Assembly: GCA_003013855.2 (NCBI GenBank)
Contig: ML058553.1
Location: 744,001-808,000 of the forward strand
Direction of reading: 5' to 3'
Origin: Liriodendron chinense
Lineage: Eukaryota; Streptophyta; Magnoliopsida; Magnoliales; Magnoliaceae
Length of the DNA: 64,000 nt
The position numbers were made by a program, and so were the translations under genes. The notes under the pieces are model-generated. The model was not told where the DNA came from, searched no databases, and saw only the letters and a program-made list of their open reading frames with translations. Positions 33,310 through 44,600 of the stretch are shown here, in pieces (within the stretch, counting starts at the first letter, position 1; each line of letters opens with the position of its first letter).

Positions 33310-33892
33310 TGTTGAGAATAGACGCCTCAAATCAGAGACCACCGGCCGGTCGGTGGGAGTGGCCGACCGGCCAGCCACACAGCCAAGCGAGACAGCAGGC
33401 TTGCTGTGACAATTTTAGCCTATCCGACCGGTCGGCCGACCGGCCGGTAGGGGTGTCCGACCAGCCGGACGACCGGTCGGCAGTGTCCTACCGTAACGCG
33501 GTTTCTTGCGCGGTTTGCGCGCAAGAGGTTTCTAAATCCGGTTTGTCTTCCTTTTTAAGGGGGATTACGAGTTTAGAGGTCATCAAGGTTGTAAAGGAGA
33601 TTGAGGGAGCTTCTAGGTGAGAGAAAGAGCTTGGAGAAGAGGGTTTTCTTCTTGGGTAAGCTTGGAATTTCTCTTGTGGGCTTGGGTTTTGGGGTCTTGG
33701 GTTCCATCTCTTGTAACTTCTGAGTTTATAGTGGATTTGTATCGCTTTATGCCGTGGTTTTTTACCCGTGAGGGGTTTTTCCACGTTAAATCCGATTGTC
33801 TATGTGTGGGTGATTGCATTGTGTGGCTTGTTTGATTGAATTCGTTGCTTGTGTTCGGCTTTGCTTCCACTGCCGGCCCTCCTATCCCAACA
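33310..33892 (+). repeat. 3' LTR of the Tnt1-like element
   Basis: 583 bp, same termini and palindrome cluster as the 5' LTR, followed directly by the second AGGTC. Confidence 0.9.
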
Positions 33893-33897
33893 AGGTC

Positions 33898-35480
33898 TTC
33901 TTATATTTTGTTCTATCAAAGATATAGAAAGACCAACATGATCTCTCATTTGATGATCACATCCTGTGACCATGGATTAATTGGGATCAAGACATTGAAA
34001 GAACTTAAATCATTCATCCTACCCAAAAAATCCAAACCATCAAATGATGATAGGTGGTCAGGATGAATTTGCGAATAGCCTTTGAGTCTTTCGGTTTGAA
34101 GCCTCATCTTAGTAGGCCACTATAGAGGATCAACTATGGAAGAAGTTCTGAGAAATTAGGGAACCTAAATCTATTGAGGTTTTTTTTTTTTTCTTCCAAA
34201 TGTAAGCCTTAGATTTATTAAGAATAGATTTCATACCTAAGAAGATTGATCACCCGCGCAAAGAATTCATATGGATTAAAAAACACAGTGAAGAACTCTC
34301 ATCGGCTCAGAGAAATGTATAAAAGGAGCATAAAAAGAGCTCAATGTCTCACACTAAACGAATCTACCTACATTTATGCCTACCTTACTTTCATGTTGAT
34401 CTTACTTTTTTCAGTCTAGTTCACTACTTCCCAGCGACTCCCACTACAATACATTTATCTTAGGAGTAGGTTAAATATCTGTGACCTTAAGTTGTTAGAT
34501 CACCATGTTCATCCGAGTTCCGATTTAGTTGTTCATACTTCGATCATATCCCACTAATCACCTTCCTCGATAGTCTATTTTGATAGGCATATTAAATATT
34601 TGTCTTGTTTTTCACTTTTATTTATATATGGTTGTAGAGCACGACAGTTGTAACAATGCCAATATATTAATAAAATCGATCGTGTTTACTCTAGCCTCTA
34701 TTCCTTTATGCACAAACCTTTCATTCTGATTGAGAAAGACCATACTAAAGTGTTGGTGTAATAAAAAGTCTTTAAGCCATTCGATTATACATTTGCTGGC
34801 ACAAAGCAAAAAGAACGCATCCGCGAGGGCTAACCCTTATCCTTGCACAAACCGCTTGAGTACTAAGTGCATCAATCGGTTGTCAGGATGACCTTAGATC
34901 CCGGTCCAGTCTTCAATATATCCATCTCGGCACGGGGGCACCAACAATTCAGTTATTAAAAAAAAAACTTGAGTAAGGTAAACTCTGGTACGCTAGCGCA
35001 ATCATACACGCACACATGCACACATACATCCGATCTAAGCCTTTAGTCACACGAGTGACCTTAACTGGCTGAATTGAGGGTAAAAACTCCAACATGCTTT
35101 TCACATGTATATAGGGTTGAATTTGCTCATCAAATGGACCTCATTGTATGATTGCATTGACTTAGGGGCAATTTGATGATCATGTCGGTGACACATGTGC
35201 ATTTAATGTAGAATGTTGTTTAAGGACATGGATTATGTGGTGCTGCCCGTGCTATCCTTAGTGATGATGTGGTGATGTGTTGGGCGCTGTGGGGCCTATT
35301 ATAATGATGTAGAGTGGGGCGCAGACATTTTCATGGCTAGGACGGACTATAGGATGAGAGGAAAACTTGATCGAAGACGGGAGTAATTTGGACCGCCAGG
35401 ACCGTAAAATAGTTGTATCTCGCAATCCGGGATAATTTTTTGGATGCATAATATATGATTTTGGTGTAGCTTGAGCTAGT
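33898..35480. repeat. Unresolved TE debris, no gene
   Basis: No coding region recognised. A piece near 34316-34500 looks LTR-like: a TATA box ('tgtataaaaggagc') followed by 'cttaggagtaggttaaatatc', matching an arrangement near 12.9-13.1 kb. Open frames are short and unrecognised. Confidence 0.35.
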
Positions 35481-35499
35481 TAAGCCAACAAACCTTGCT

Positions 35500-36010
35500 A
35501 TGCCAGGTTGCCCATGTTGGATTTGCAAGATTCAATCAGATCAATAGTCATTAGCCTAGTTTTATTTTGTTTTTACTATAAATAATAAGTTTTAGTTTGA
35601 TTATAACTTTTGTTCCGTTCAGATTTAGGAGTTGCGCCCAACATGAAAAAGGGCTTAGAAAAGTTAGGAGAATCACGTGGTTGGGCCAGATTGGAAACTT
35701 ACTATTTATGGCTGAAAGCCATGAAGTCCAATAGGAATAGGAGACGTAAAAAATAATAAGTTTACTATTTATAGTAAGTCGCGTTTTTAGGTATTTTGGT
35801 TAGAGTTGGAGTCTGATACTTCATCCTAGGGTTTTGTTTATTATTTGAACATCGTAATTCCAATTTTATTAATCAATCAATTAATTACAAATTTCTTAAG
35901 AATTATTTCCTGTTTTCTTATTCTTTGCTCGTGGATTTGAGGAAGTCCTATTGAGGAGTCTCGAAAGCCTTGTGGATTCAAGTTAATTATTTGGCGAGGG
36001 AGACAATGAT
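35500..36010 (+). repeat. LTR-like fragment (Gypsy-type R-U5 appearance)
   Basis: Has the look of a plant LTR end: 'tactatttatagtaagtcgcg', 'agagttggagtctgatacttc', 'cctagggttttgtttatta', then 'aatcaatcaattaattac' and 'tttgctcgtggatttgaggaa'. A near duplicate 'ataataagttt...' occurs at both ends of the U3-like part (35581 and 35751). No termini, TSD or coding region found. Confidence 0.4.
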
Positions 36011-36017
36011 TAACCTT

Positions 36018-36440
36018 ACCATGCCCTCCCCACGTCATTTTATATCCACATTGTATATCCAATTTGCCAACTCATTTTAAGGCATGAACTTAAATTTGAG
36101 GCAGGGTTGAAGCTCAAGTAGACCACACCACAAAAAACAGTGGGAATAACAACACCAACAGTTGAAACCTTCATAGGTCCCATTGCAATGTTTATTTGCC
36201 ATCCAAGTTGTTGATAAGGTCCCGTAGACCCGGTTGAAGGGAAAACCCAAATATCAGCTTGATCCAAAACTTTGGTGCTCCTAAGAAGTTTTTAATGGCG
36301 GGCGTTTAGTCACCATTGGTGTGGTCCACTTGAGCTTTAGATCTACTTCATTTTTGAGTTTATGGTGATGGGCTGGCAAAACAAATGGACAAAGTGGATA
36401 TAAAACACAAACATCAAGGTGGGCCCCACAGCGCCCAACA
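36018..36440. mobile_element. GTGGGCCCCACC-type MITE copy
   Basis: The ends are approximate: left 'cacgtcattttatatccacattg', right 'acaaacatcaaggtgggccccac', imperfect inverted repeats. The interior has the shared words 'ctcaagtagaccacaccac', 'cagtgggaataac', 'gttgaaaccttca', 'gttgataaggtc' and 'aatatcagcttgatcc', present in the same order in the other copies. Confidence 0.6.
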
Positions 36441-36767
36441 CATCGCGACACTAACTGATCTGCAAATCCCTTTTTTAAATTCTCATAATTGCCCATGTCA
36501 CATCTAATATCAGCTCACTTGATTACCAAATCCCCCTGATTTTTAAAACCACCACCACCACCTTACATGACGTTGCTCATTTCTCCTGTCCCGTGTTTCA
36601 CCTTCCCGATTTTTTAAACTATCGTCCACATGATAAGGCCCACCTGATAAAATGGCTTGGATCTTACAGGTGTGTGCCACTTGGGAGAAGCTGGTGTTAG
36701 AAAAGTCCATCAGCTCATCCACATGGATTGGTGACCTTGCCACTAACCAATGGCTAGTAGTCAGTGC

Positions 36768-37195
36768 TTTGTGGGCCTCACCATGATGTATGTGTCTCAT
36801 CCACGCTGTTTATCCATTTTTTTTTTTTTTGGATCATTTTAAGGTATGAGGTGAAAAAATGAAAACTTAAGCAACACACGAAATAATGTTGATTGAACGC
36901 CCACCATTCAAAATTTGTTGGGGCCCACAAAATTTTTGGATGAAGCTGATATTTGCTTTTCCCCTTCATCCAAGTCTGTATGACCTAATCAACAGGTTGG
37001 ATCTCAAATTAAACATTACAGTGGGACTTATGAGGTTTTTAATGGTGGACATTCAATCAATACTATTTTCCTGCGGCATGATCCGCCTGAGATGTAGATC
37101 TGCCTCATTTTTTGGATCAATCCCTAAAATGACATGGGAAAATGAATGGACAACCTGGATAAAACACATACATCATGGTGGAGCCCATCGAGCAC
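36768..37195. mobile_element. GTGGGCCCCACC-type MITE copy
   Basis: Left end 'tgtgggcctcaccatgatgt' and right end 'acatacatcatggtggagccca' are inverted repeats. The interior has 'gatcattttaaggtatgag', 'aatttttggatgaagctgata', 'ttttaatggtggacattcaat' and 'ctgcctcattttttggatca', the same order as other copies. Confidence 0.65.
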
Positions 37196-37242
37196 CGACA
37201 CTAGCCAACATCACTATCCAAACCGCGTCCCAGCTCATGTCA

Positions 37243-37670
37243 GCGGATTAGGTGAGACCCCGAATCCATCGAGGTGGGTGGGACCCTGACTATGGGGCCA
37301 CTGTGATGTATGTGACTACATCCACGCCGTATGGTATGAAACAGTGGTGATTGACCATTAAAAACTTCCTATGGGCCACAAAAGCTTTGGATTAATATGA
37401 TATTTATGTGGTCTCTTCATGCAGGTGTTTGTGACCTTACCAACAATTTGGATGGCAAATAAACATTCATGTGGAATCTATAAAGTTTTCAACGGTAGTC
37501 ATTCAATCACAACTGTTTCTGTGGTGTGGTCCACCTAAGATTTCAGTCAGCTTCATTTTTTGGGATCATAATCTAAAATGAGCTTTCAAAGTGGTTGGAC
37601 TGTGGATTTAAGACACATAAATCACTGTGGTCCAACCCACCTCAATGGATCGGACTCTCACCTAATCCGC
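37243..37670. mobile_element. MITE of the same family with extended terminal repeats
   Basis: Outer ends GCGGATTAGGTGAGACC and (reverse complement) GCGGATTAGGTGAGAGTCC extend the inverted repeat well beyond the 'ccactgtgatgtatgtg' core shared with the other copies. The interior is the usual 'aacagtggtgattgaccat...ttaataatgg' order. No clean TSD could be read. Confidence 0.65.
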
Positions 37671-37721
37671 CCCCTCGTCCACAAGGCCACGCAGGAGAAG
37701 CTTACATACAAGTGCTGTGCG

Positions 37722-38099
37722 TAGAGCTGTAAACGAACCGAGCTAGCTCGAAAAGCTTGCTTGGCTTGGCTCGAAAAAGCTTGGTTTGGCTTGGCTTGTA
37801 GGGTTGAACAAGCCAAGCTGAGCCTATTTTATGGGCTCGTTGAAAATTCAAACCAAGCTCGAGCCTGGCCTGAGCTCGATTCGGCTCGGCTCGAACCAAG
37901 CTCGATTCGGCTAGAACAAGGCTCGATTTGGCTCAGCTTGTGTATAGGCTCGGTATTTAAAATATATTATATATATATATTATATATTAATATTATTATA
38001 TAATATACAATTTTTTTAAATAAAAATAAAACCCTAAAAGTCGCCCTTGCCCGCGGCTGTCTGCCCTCCATCCAGCCTCCATGAGGACCACGATCCTCT

Positions 38100-38145
<46 letters not shown>

Positions 38146-38550
38146 TCTTCTTCTCTCTTCTCATCTCCTCTCTCTCTCTCCGCTCGTCGCCTGGCCATTT
38201 CGATTGTCCCAATTTTGTTTGACAGCCGACAGCTGACCGCCCCTGTCCTCCAGCCAAACTCCCTCCAGCCGATGACCGCCCCTGTCCAACAGTCGACCTC
38301 CCTCCAGCCAACGACCACCCCAACCTCGATTTGACTCAAATGCCTAAACTCGATAGAGGCTCGAATTTGGGCTCGAAAGCTTGAAGCTCGAATAGGCTTG
38401 AATTCGGCTCGAAAGGTCGATCAAACCAAGCCAAGCTTGCCAGTTGGGCTCGAGGACCAAGCCGAGCCAAGCTCGAGCCTAGGGTGCCCATTGACCAAAT
38501 CAAACCGAATTGTCCAAAGCTCGGTTCGGCTCGGCTCATGTACACCTCTA
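37722..38550. mobile_element. Non-autonomous hAT-like element rich in GAGCTCG/GGCTCG words
   Basis: About 830 bp. The left end TAGAGCTGTAAACGAACCGAG and the right end, read in reverse TAGAGGTGTACATGAGCCGAG, are terminal inverted repeats. The outside 8-mers gctgtgcg and tctgtgca match at six of eight positions, fitting an old hAT-type 8-bp duplication. The sub-terminal parts are almost entirely repeats of 'ggctcg'/'cgagcc'/'aagctcg'. The centre has an AT-rich stretch and (CT)n at 38102-38142. Confidence 0.65.
38102..38142. repeat. (CT)n microsatellite
   Basis: About 20 CT dinucleotides followed by CTT repeats, inside the hAT-like element. Confidence 0.95.
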
Positions 38551-38915
38551 TCTGTGCATGGGCCCACTAGGGTGTGTTTATGCAAGTTGGGCGCTTAAAA
38601 ATTCAGGGACACGGAAGCTTATATAAGTGTTGTGTGTGAGCCCACAGTGGTATGTTTGCGCACGTTGGACGCCCCAGAAATCAGGTCTATCCAACCAGCA
38701 ATCTTGTTGATCCAACCATTTTGTGGGCCATTACGTGGATTTGAAGGTGTTTGGATGGTTGCCCATTGTTTCTTATGGGTTGGCCCAACTAATGATCTCT
38801 AGGTATGACTTTTGGGGCATGCCATCATCATTGTGAGTCCCACCTAATGAAAAGGCTGTATGGTAGGTAGAGAAGCCCATACTTACTGAGTGACCTAGTA
38901 CCCTAATTCTATGGG

Positions 38916-39365
38916 CTGTCCACCGTGATGTATGTGCTTTATCCACACTGTACATCCATTTTACCATCTCATTTTAGGGAATGAGACTAAAATTGAAGCA
39001 GGTGGACCACATCACAGGAAACAATGAATTGAACACCTCCCATTGAAAACTTTATGGGAGTTACAAACTTTTTGGATCAAGCTGATATTTGTTTTTTCCA
39101 TTCATTCATGTCTGTATAACCTAATAAACACATTAGATGACAAATAAACATTACTATGATCCTTCTGAAGGTTTCACTGGCAACATCATTACACCCACCT
39201 CTTTCCTTGTGAAGGTTTCAATGGCAACATCATTATACCCACCTCTTTTCTTTGATGTGGTCAACTTGAGCTTTGGATATGCTTCAATTAGATCATAAAA
39301 AAGGATAGACAACATTGATGTAGTATGGAAAAGACACGTACATCCACGTTGGGACCAACAGAGTT
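38916..39365. mobile_element. GTGGGCCCCACC-type MITE copy
   Basis: Left 'gtccaccgtgatgtatgtgc' and right 'agacacgtacatccacgttgg' are inverted and related to the other copies. The interior order is the same. A segment of about 60 bp ('ccttctgaaggtttcactggcaacatcattacacccacctctttcc', in pieces) is tandemly doubled at about 39160-39250. Confidence 0.6.
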
Positions 39366-39513
39366 TACTAGCAGATTGAGTGGCTCATTATGCAATCAGC
39401 TTCCTGTATACGGGGCACACAGTTGGGCGCCACCATACAAAACCGCATACAACAAATCACCCACAGGAGGGCTAGATCAGCCTGACTTACGAGGAGTCTA
39501 ACCTTCACGGTGG

Positions 39514-39675
39514 TGTCTCACTTGGTAGCTCAGCTGGAAGACACCGAGGTATTTCAACAGCATGTCTCATGTTGAGGTGCTAAGGAAACACACTAACCCC
39601 ACCAGTGGGTGGGTTCATCCTGTGACTAGCCATGCGCTGCGCAACTAATAGGGTAATAACAAAAAAAAAAAAAAC
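39514..39675 (+). mobile_element. SINE candidate with Pol III boxes and 14-bp TSD
   Basis: A perfect A-box match, TAGCTCAGCTGG (39526-39537), and a partial B-box, GGTTCATCC (39612-39620), lie in an element that ends in an A-rich tail (39658-39675). The flanks AACCTTCACGGTGG (39500-39513) and AACTTTCATGGTGG (39676-39689) agree at 12 of 14 positions. A-box to B-box spacing (about 75 bp) is longer than in most tRNA-derived SINEs. The flank similarity could be chance because related words occur in nearby MITEs. Confidence 0.5.
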
Positions 39676-39725
39676 AACTTTCATGGTGGGCCACTCTTTT
39701 GGACAATACCATGCAGCACTAGGAA

Positions 39726-40065
39726 GCGGATTGCGTCCGACCAGTTTTGTGTGGGGTCCACCGTGATGTATCTGCTTATTCAGGCCGTTCGTCCCTTTTT
39801 AAGATCATGCTAGGTACGTGCAAAAAACAAGGACGCAAACCCGACGCTGGAGTGGACCATACCAAATAGTAAGCTCACATTAAATGCACAAAGCATTAAT
39901 GCAAATTGCATTAAATGCAAGAGTCATATTTAGTGTGGTCAATAGTGTTTAATCTACTTCATTTTTGGGTCCATACTCTAGCATGATATTATACAATGGA
40001 TGGACAATGTGGATAAACAAATACATCATGGTGGCCCCACAAAGATCTGGTTGGACGCAATTTGC
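39726..40065. mobile_element. Short MITE of the GTGGGCCCCACC family
   Basis: 340 bp. The ends GCGGATTGCGTCCGACC and (reverse) GCAAATTGCGTCCAACC are inverted, followed inward by the shared 'tgtggggtccaccgtgatgta' end. The interior is shortened. Its GCGGATT start matches the extended copy at 37243. The 9-bp flanks do not match. Confidence 0.65.
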
Positions 40066-40840
40066 GACCGCAGCATAGAATAAGCTAACTCCAGAGTGAT
40101 TCACCTGGGTGTGAAAATAGTTATTATTCTTTGTGTTAAAGTTATTAACCTATCTCAACCTGCGCATTAAGCCAGTCCCGCCATGACGATGGTATGCTTA
40201 AAAAATAAACCCTATCTAATCATTAGGTAGGCCACACCATGGTAAACAACGGACAACTATCTAAAAGCCTCTAAATTCATAAGTAGCTGACATAATGGTT
40301 CGATCAGTGTGCTCTTTAGTGCGTCTAACTTTCACAGTGAGGCCGCCCTTCTGGACAGGTTGGATGCCATACACATGGACAGTGAGCAGCGCGACTCAGG
40401 TGCAGCTCAGGTGGGTCAATGGCCAACTTGAGCCCAACGCAACCCCAAGAGGACCAATCCCATATATGCAATTATCCTGAACCTGCCCGAACCCCGACTC
40501 GAATCAGCTTAACCCGAACGCAACCTTAACTCAAAGCAGGTCGACGTTGTTTCAAGCCGAATCCAACCCGAAAACCCGAACTCGCGTTGGGTTAGTCGGG
40601 TTCGAGTTGACCCGAAGCCAAGCTGAAGCCCTAACGCTAACGCTCGACGCTTGTTGAATAAGCTGAGAATCTCTTTCAGCTCCTTTTTGCTCTACTCTCG
40701 TAAAACTGCCGCTAGAAGAAGTCCCCATTTCAGTCGCTCCAAGCTTCTTCTCCTCTCCATCTCCTACAAAAACCCTACAAAAACCATCACTTTCCAAAGC
40801 CCTAACCCTAATCCGACTCCATTCCCAAATCACTTCCGCC
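40066..40840. promoter_or_regulatory. Upstream region of the isoleucyl-tRNA synthetase gene
   Basis: Holds the promoter and 5' UTR of the gene starting at 40841, but I cannot fix the transcription start. From about 40430 to 40620 degenerate repeats of 'cccgaac'/'aacccgaa' type dominate. CT-rich leader-like sequence lies at 40670-40800. The start codon context is 'cttccgccATGG', a good plant context. Confidence 0.45.
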
Positions 40841-41374
40841 ATGGACGAGGTCTGCGAAGGAAAGGACTTCTCCTTCCCGAAGCAGGAAGAGAAGATACTT
40901 CAGATGTGGGAAGACATCTCCGCCTTTGAGAACCAGCTCAAACGCACAGAATCCATGCCCGAGTACGTCTTCTACGATGGCCCGCCTTTCGCCACGGGCC
41001 TGCCGCACTACGGCCACATCCTCGCCGGCACCATCAAGGACATCGTCACCCGCTACCAGACGATGATCGGCCACCACGTCACCCGTCGGTTTGGGTGGGA
41101 CTGCCACGGTCTGCCCGTCGAGTTTGAGATTGATACCAAGCTAGGGATCAAGAGCAGGGATGACGTGCTTGCGATGGGGATCGGGAATTACAATGAGGAG
41201 TGCAGGAGCATCGTTACGAGATATGTTGAGGAGTGGGAGAAGATTGTCGCTAGGACGGGGCGGTGGATTGATTTCAAGAACGGCTACAAGACGATGGATC
41301 TGTTGTACATGGAAAGCTTGTGGTGGGTTTTTTCAAAGCTATACGAGAAGGGCCTGGTGTATAGAGGGTTCAAG
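40841..41374 (+). CDS. IleRS: IleRS exon 1 (residues 1-178)
   Basis: Starts MDEVCEGKDF and ends YRGFK, donor CAAG|GTACAT. It carries the HYGH and WDCHGLPVE catalytic-fold motifs. The open frame runs 71 codons past the donor into the intron, which is not part of the gene. Confidence 0.95.
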
Positions 41375-41638
41375 GTACATGCATTTCCGGCCCACTGCCT
41401 CCTCGTTGAAATCCTACCGTACCCATTGATTCCGCATGCAGCATACATATCTCTCAATCCAAACCGTCCCAATCGCAGGTCCCACGTTAAATTGGACGTT
41501 GCACTGAGACATTTGTTGGTTGGGTTTGCACCATCGCATGCTTTCTGTCTTGACTGTCAATTTGATGGCAACCAACCAACGGTTATTTAATATGGCCCAT
41601 ATGAAGTTGCAGCCATGATTTGTACGGTTTGGATTAAG

Positions 41639-41694
<56 letters not shown>

Positions 41695-44600
41695 TGTGTG
41701 TGGAGGCTTGCGGGCATGTATATAAATAATCATACTTTGCAGCATTAATAACTCCGATATGTTTATCTTTTTCTTTTATCAGGTTGATATGATGCTATGA
41801 ATCATAAACTACAGAATTGTGGATGCTTGTACATTTTATTTCAAGGATGGATTTTCTCATTTTTTTTTTGCAAGGCCAGACCATAGTTAGAGGGAGACCT
41901 CTTAATCCTTGCAAACACCTTTTCTTGTTTCCCATTACCCATACACATTCCTTTCACACTCCAAAGTGACTTCTATAATAACTTTCATCCAACAAGATGT
42001 TTCCCTCATCTGTTTCTCAGTCATACAACTATGGGCTAGACTACTATGTAAATGTTTGCGACTCACTCTCTGTATGTGTGGCATATGTGCAAGTGAATCC
42101 AGATTGTCACCATTGTGGTTACTGGGGTGGATTGAGTATGGCCTGTAAATTGCACTTATCAAATGAGTCTAATTGTCCAATTTGCGACTAATAGATTTAT
42201 AGTGGGGAGGACATGGTCCTAGGTCCAAAGTGGCCAATGTTGGATGGTTAATGATGTCCACTAGTTTTATTTTCATGATATGGTCCCTAGCTGCCTTAAA
42301 TGGCTCGCTAAGTGGACGGCCAAGAAGATAAAGATATGGCTTGGGCATGCCACTTAGTGGTTAGGTGTAAGTGAAGCTTTACCTTCCCATGCCTGACCTC
42401 AGGATGGGGGCGGTCTCAAGCGACATAGTCCTTGTTTCTGGCAAACCCGAGGTTAGCCACCGGAGGTAACAAAGGTGGAAAAACCAACTGCTCACCCCCC
42501 GTTCACAATGGGTCTAATGATTCGGTCAGTCTGGATTGATGCACACGTGTGCAATGTTTATGGTGAAGATCATCCAATTTGTAATGAAGGGCAAAAATGT
42601 ACACGCTAGCCTGCTCCATTTTTGCTTCAAATGTTTCTTGTGGTAAATTAAATTGAACACTGCAGTAGTTGTTTGTTTGTCGTTCATGGAATTACATGGA
42701 AATTAATATCTATCCACACTAATTTATCTTTGTATGGACTAGTTTTTGTTTTTTAACCAATGGGTATTTACTTGTGTACTGGCATCTGGGTAATGTGCAA
42801 TTCGAATGTTGTTTTGCAGGTTATGCCATACAGCACTGGCTGCAAAACACCACTTTCGAATTTTGAAGCTGGGTTGAACTATAAGGTAACATGCTGAGTT
42901 TTCTATGATATTTCTTGTGCAATCTTTTTAAAGATCTTGTAACCTTCATGGCTTCATCATACACTCCCATCATGTCTTTTCTTTTTTTGTTTGTGACTGT
43001 TTTGAAATTTGTAGGAAGTAGATGACCCTGCAATCATGGTTTCCTTTCCAATAGTTGATGATCCAGATAATGCAGCTCTTGTGGCATGGACGACAACACC
43101 ATGGACTCTTCCTAGCAATCTCGCTCTTTGTGTCAATGCAAATTTTGTCTATGTAAAGGTCAGTTACATCCATTTTCGTGTTCACATGTTACATGTAATT
43201 TTTTATGAGGAGTGGTGTCTTTGTTTGTTATGTATGCAGTAAGAGATGCAAAAATAGCTAACTATCTTACTCATTTGAGTTGCAAGTCATGAAGAACATG
43301 GTCAAAATTACAAGTTCGTACTAAAGCCAATCGGAGGAAGACTGGTAAAATCAAATTCTGGCATAAATCATGGGAGATTCAAGAACAAACCTTGTATAGA
43401 GGAAGAAGGGATGGATTTCTGAATTCTTTTTGTCAACTCCACAAAATGGAAGGAAGAGAACACTATTACATTGCAAGGGTTCAAATTTCAGTTATGTAGC
43501 ATAAAGCTATTGGAGAATAAAAAAGAAGGTAGCATATGTTAGATGTCTTCATTCTATGGAATAAGGAAACAGGTGGAGCTGTGGAGCAGAGGTTTCACGT
43601 TTGTCAAATTCAGATTCCAAGACGAAGCTGAAAAATCTCTCTTTCAGCGTCATCCATTTACCACATTCCACCCATCAGTCCAACCAGTGTTCGAAGTTTC
43701 GGTATCGCTACAAGTTTCGCCAGTCGGGGATACGGAAACAATATCGATATCACCGATAATATCGTTGATAACCGAAAATGCGGGGAAAATGGGAAAAACA
43801 ATGGAATTTTTCAATGAAACCTCAGGAGTTGATAAAATACACATAGTTACATATTTAGGAATAAAAAATTTGCATAAAGAATGCATACATAATAGGTTTC
43901 TATTTAATGGGGGCCTAAAAGTATGTGCTACAGTAAGAAGTTAGTCCAATCATCTCATCCATCCAAAATCTGAACTTCCATTCAAACATCCATTGATATT
44001 TCAGAATATCGGCAACACATGAAATATCCAAACAAATCGTTAACAACTAAAAAAGAAGCTAAAGATTGTGGTATCGTTATTGTCATGTTGCGATAATGAT
44101 AATATTGTGATATTATCAATGTTATCATCAACAAATTGAGTGTTGCATACAACCATGCACCCATAAAAAATATGAAATGGGAATTTTTTAAATATATAGA
44201 TTTTTGGTGATATTATCGATACATTGGTGATATTATCGAAATACTGCAAATAAATTGACGATACAAGTGACACTTGGAATTTAAACAGTAAAAAATATTG
44301 GCGATACACTGAGGGGGTCAATGTATTGACAATACAAACGACGCCTAGAATTTACACAATTGAAAATATTGACGATATCGATACATTGGCAATATTTAGT
44401 GATACATCATCGATATCAAGAATTTTTAATACTATCAGTGTTATCGGTATCGCTACCAGTGTTATCGGTGTCGCTGAGCTAGAAATAGAGATAATATCGG
44501 GGATATTTTGATAATATCGGAGATAATGCAAACACTGAGTCCAACCAACCACAGCCCTATTTTGACCAATAAATTCCTAGCCACAGCTCATTCACTCAAC

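Larger units (their letters stand above)
31247..33892 (+). mobile_element. Internally deleted Tnt1-like Copia element, TSD AGGTC
   Basis: LTRs 31247-31844 (598 bp) and 33310-33892 (583 bp), both TGTTGAGAATAGACG...TATCCCAACA. AGGTC lies directly outside both (31242-31246 and 33893-33897). The PBS-like TGCTATCAGAGC follows the 5' LTR. The interior is only about 1.47 kb: gag, protease, and a truncated stretch, with integrase, RT and RNase H removed. The LTRs carry clustered palindromes built from GACCGGTC/CCGGCCGG words (31358-31420 and 33421-33482). Confidence 0.92.

Noticed and set aside
37967..38339. Minus-strand frames with long RERERE runs at 38.0-38.3 kb.
   Set aside because: They are translations of a (CT)n/(GA)n microsatellite inside a hAT-like element.
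41375..41590. Extension of IleRS exon 1 by 71 codons to 41590.
   Set aside because: The extension has no family similarity, and a GTACAT donor after RGFK joins perfectly to exon 2 at 42820.
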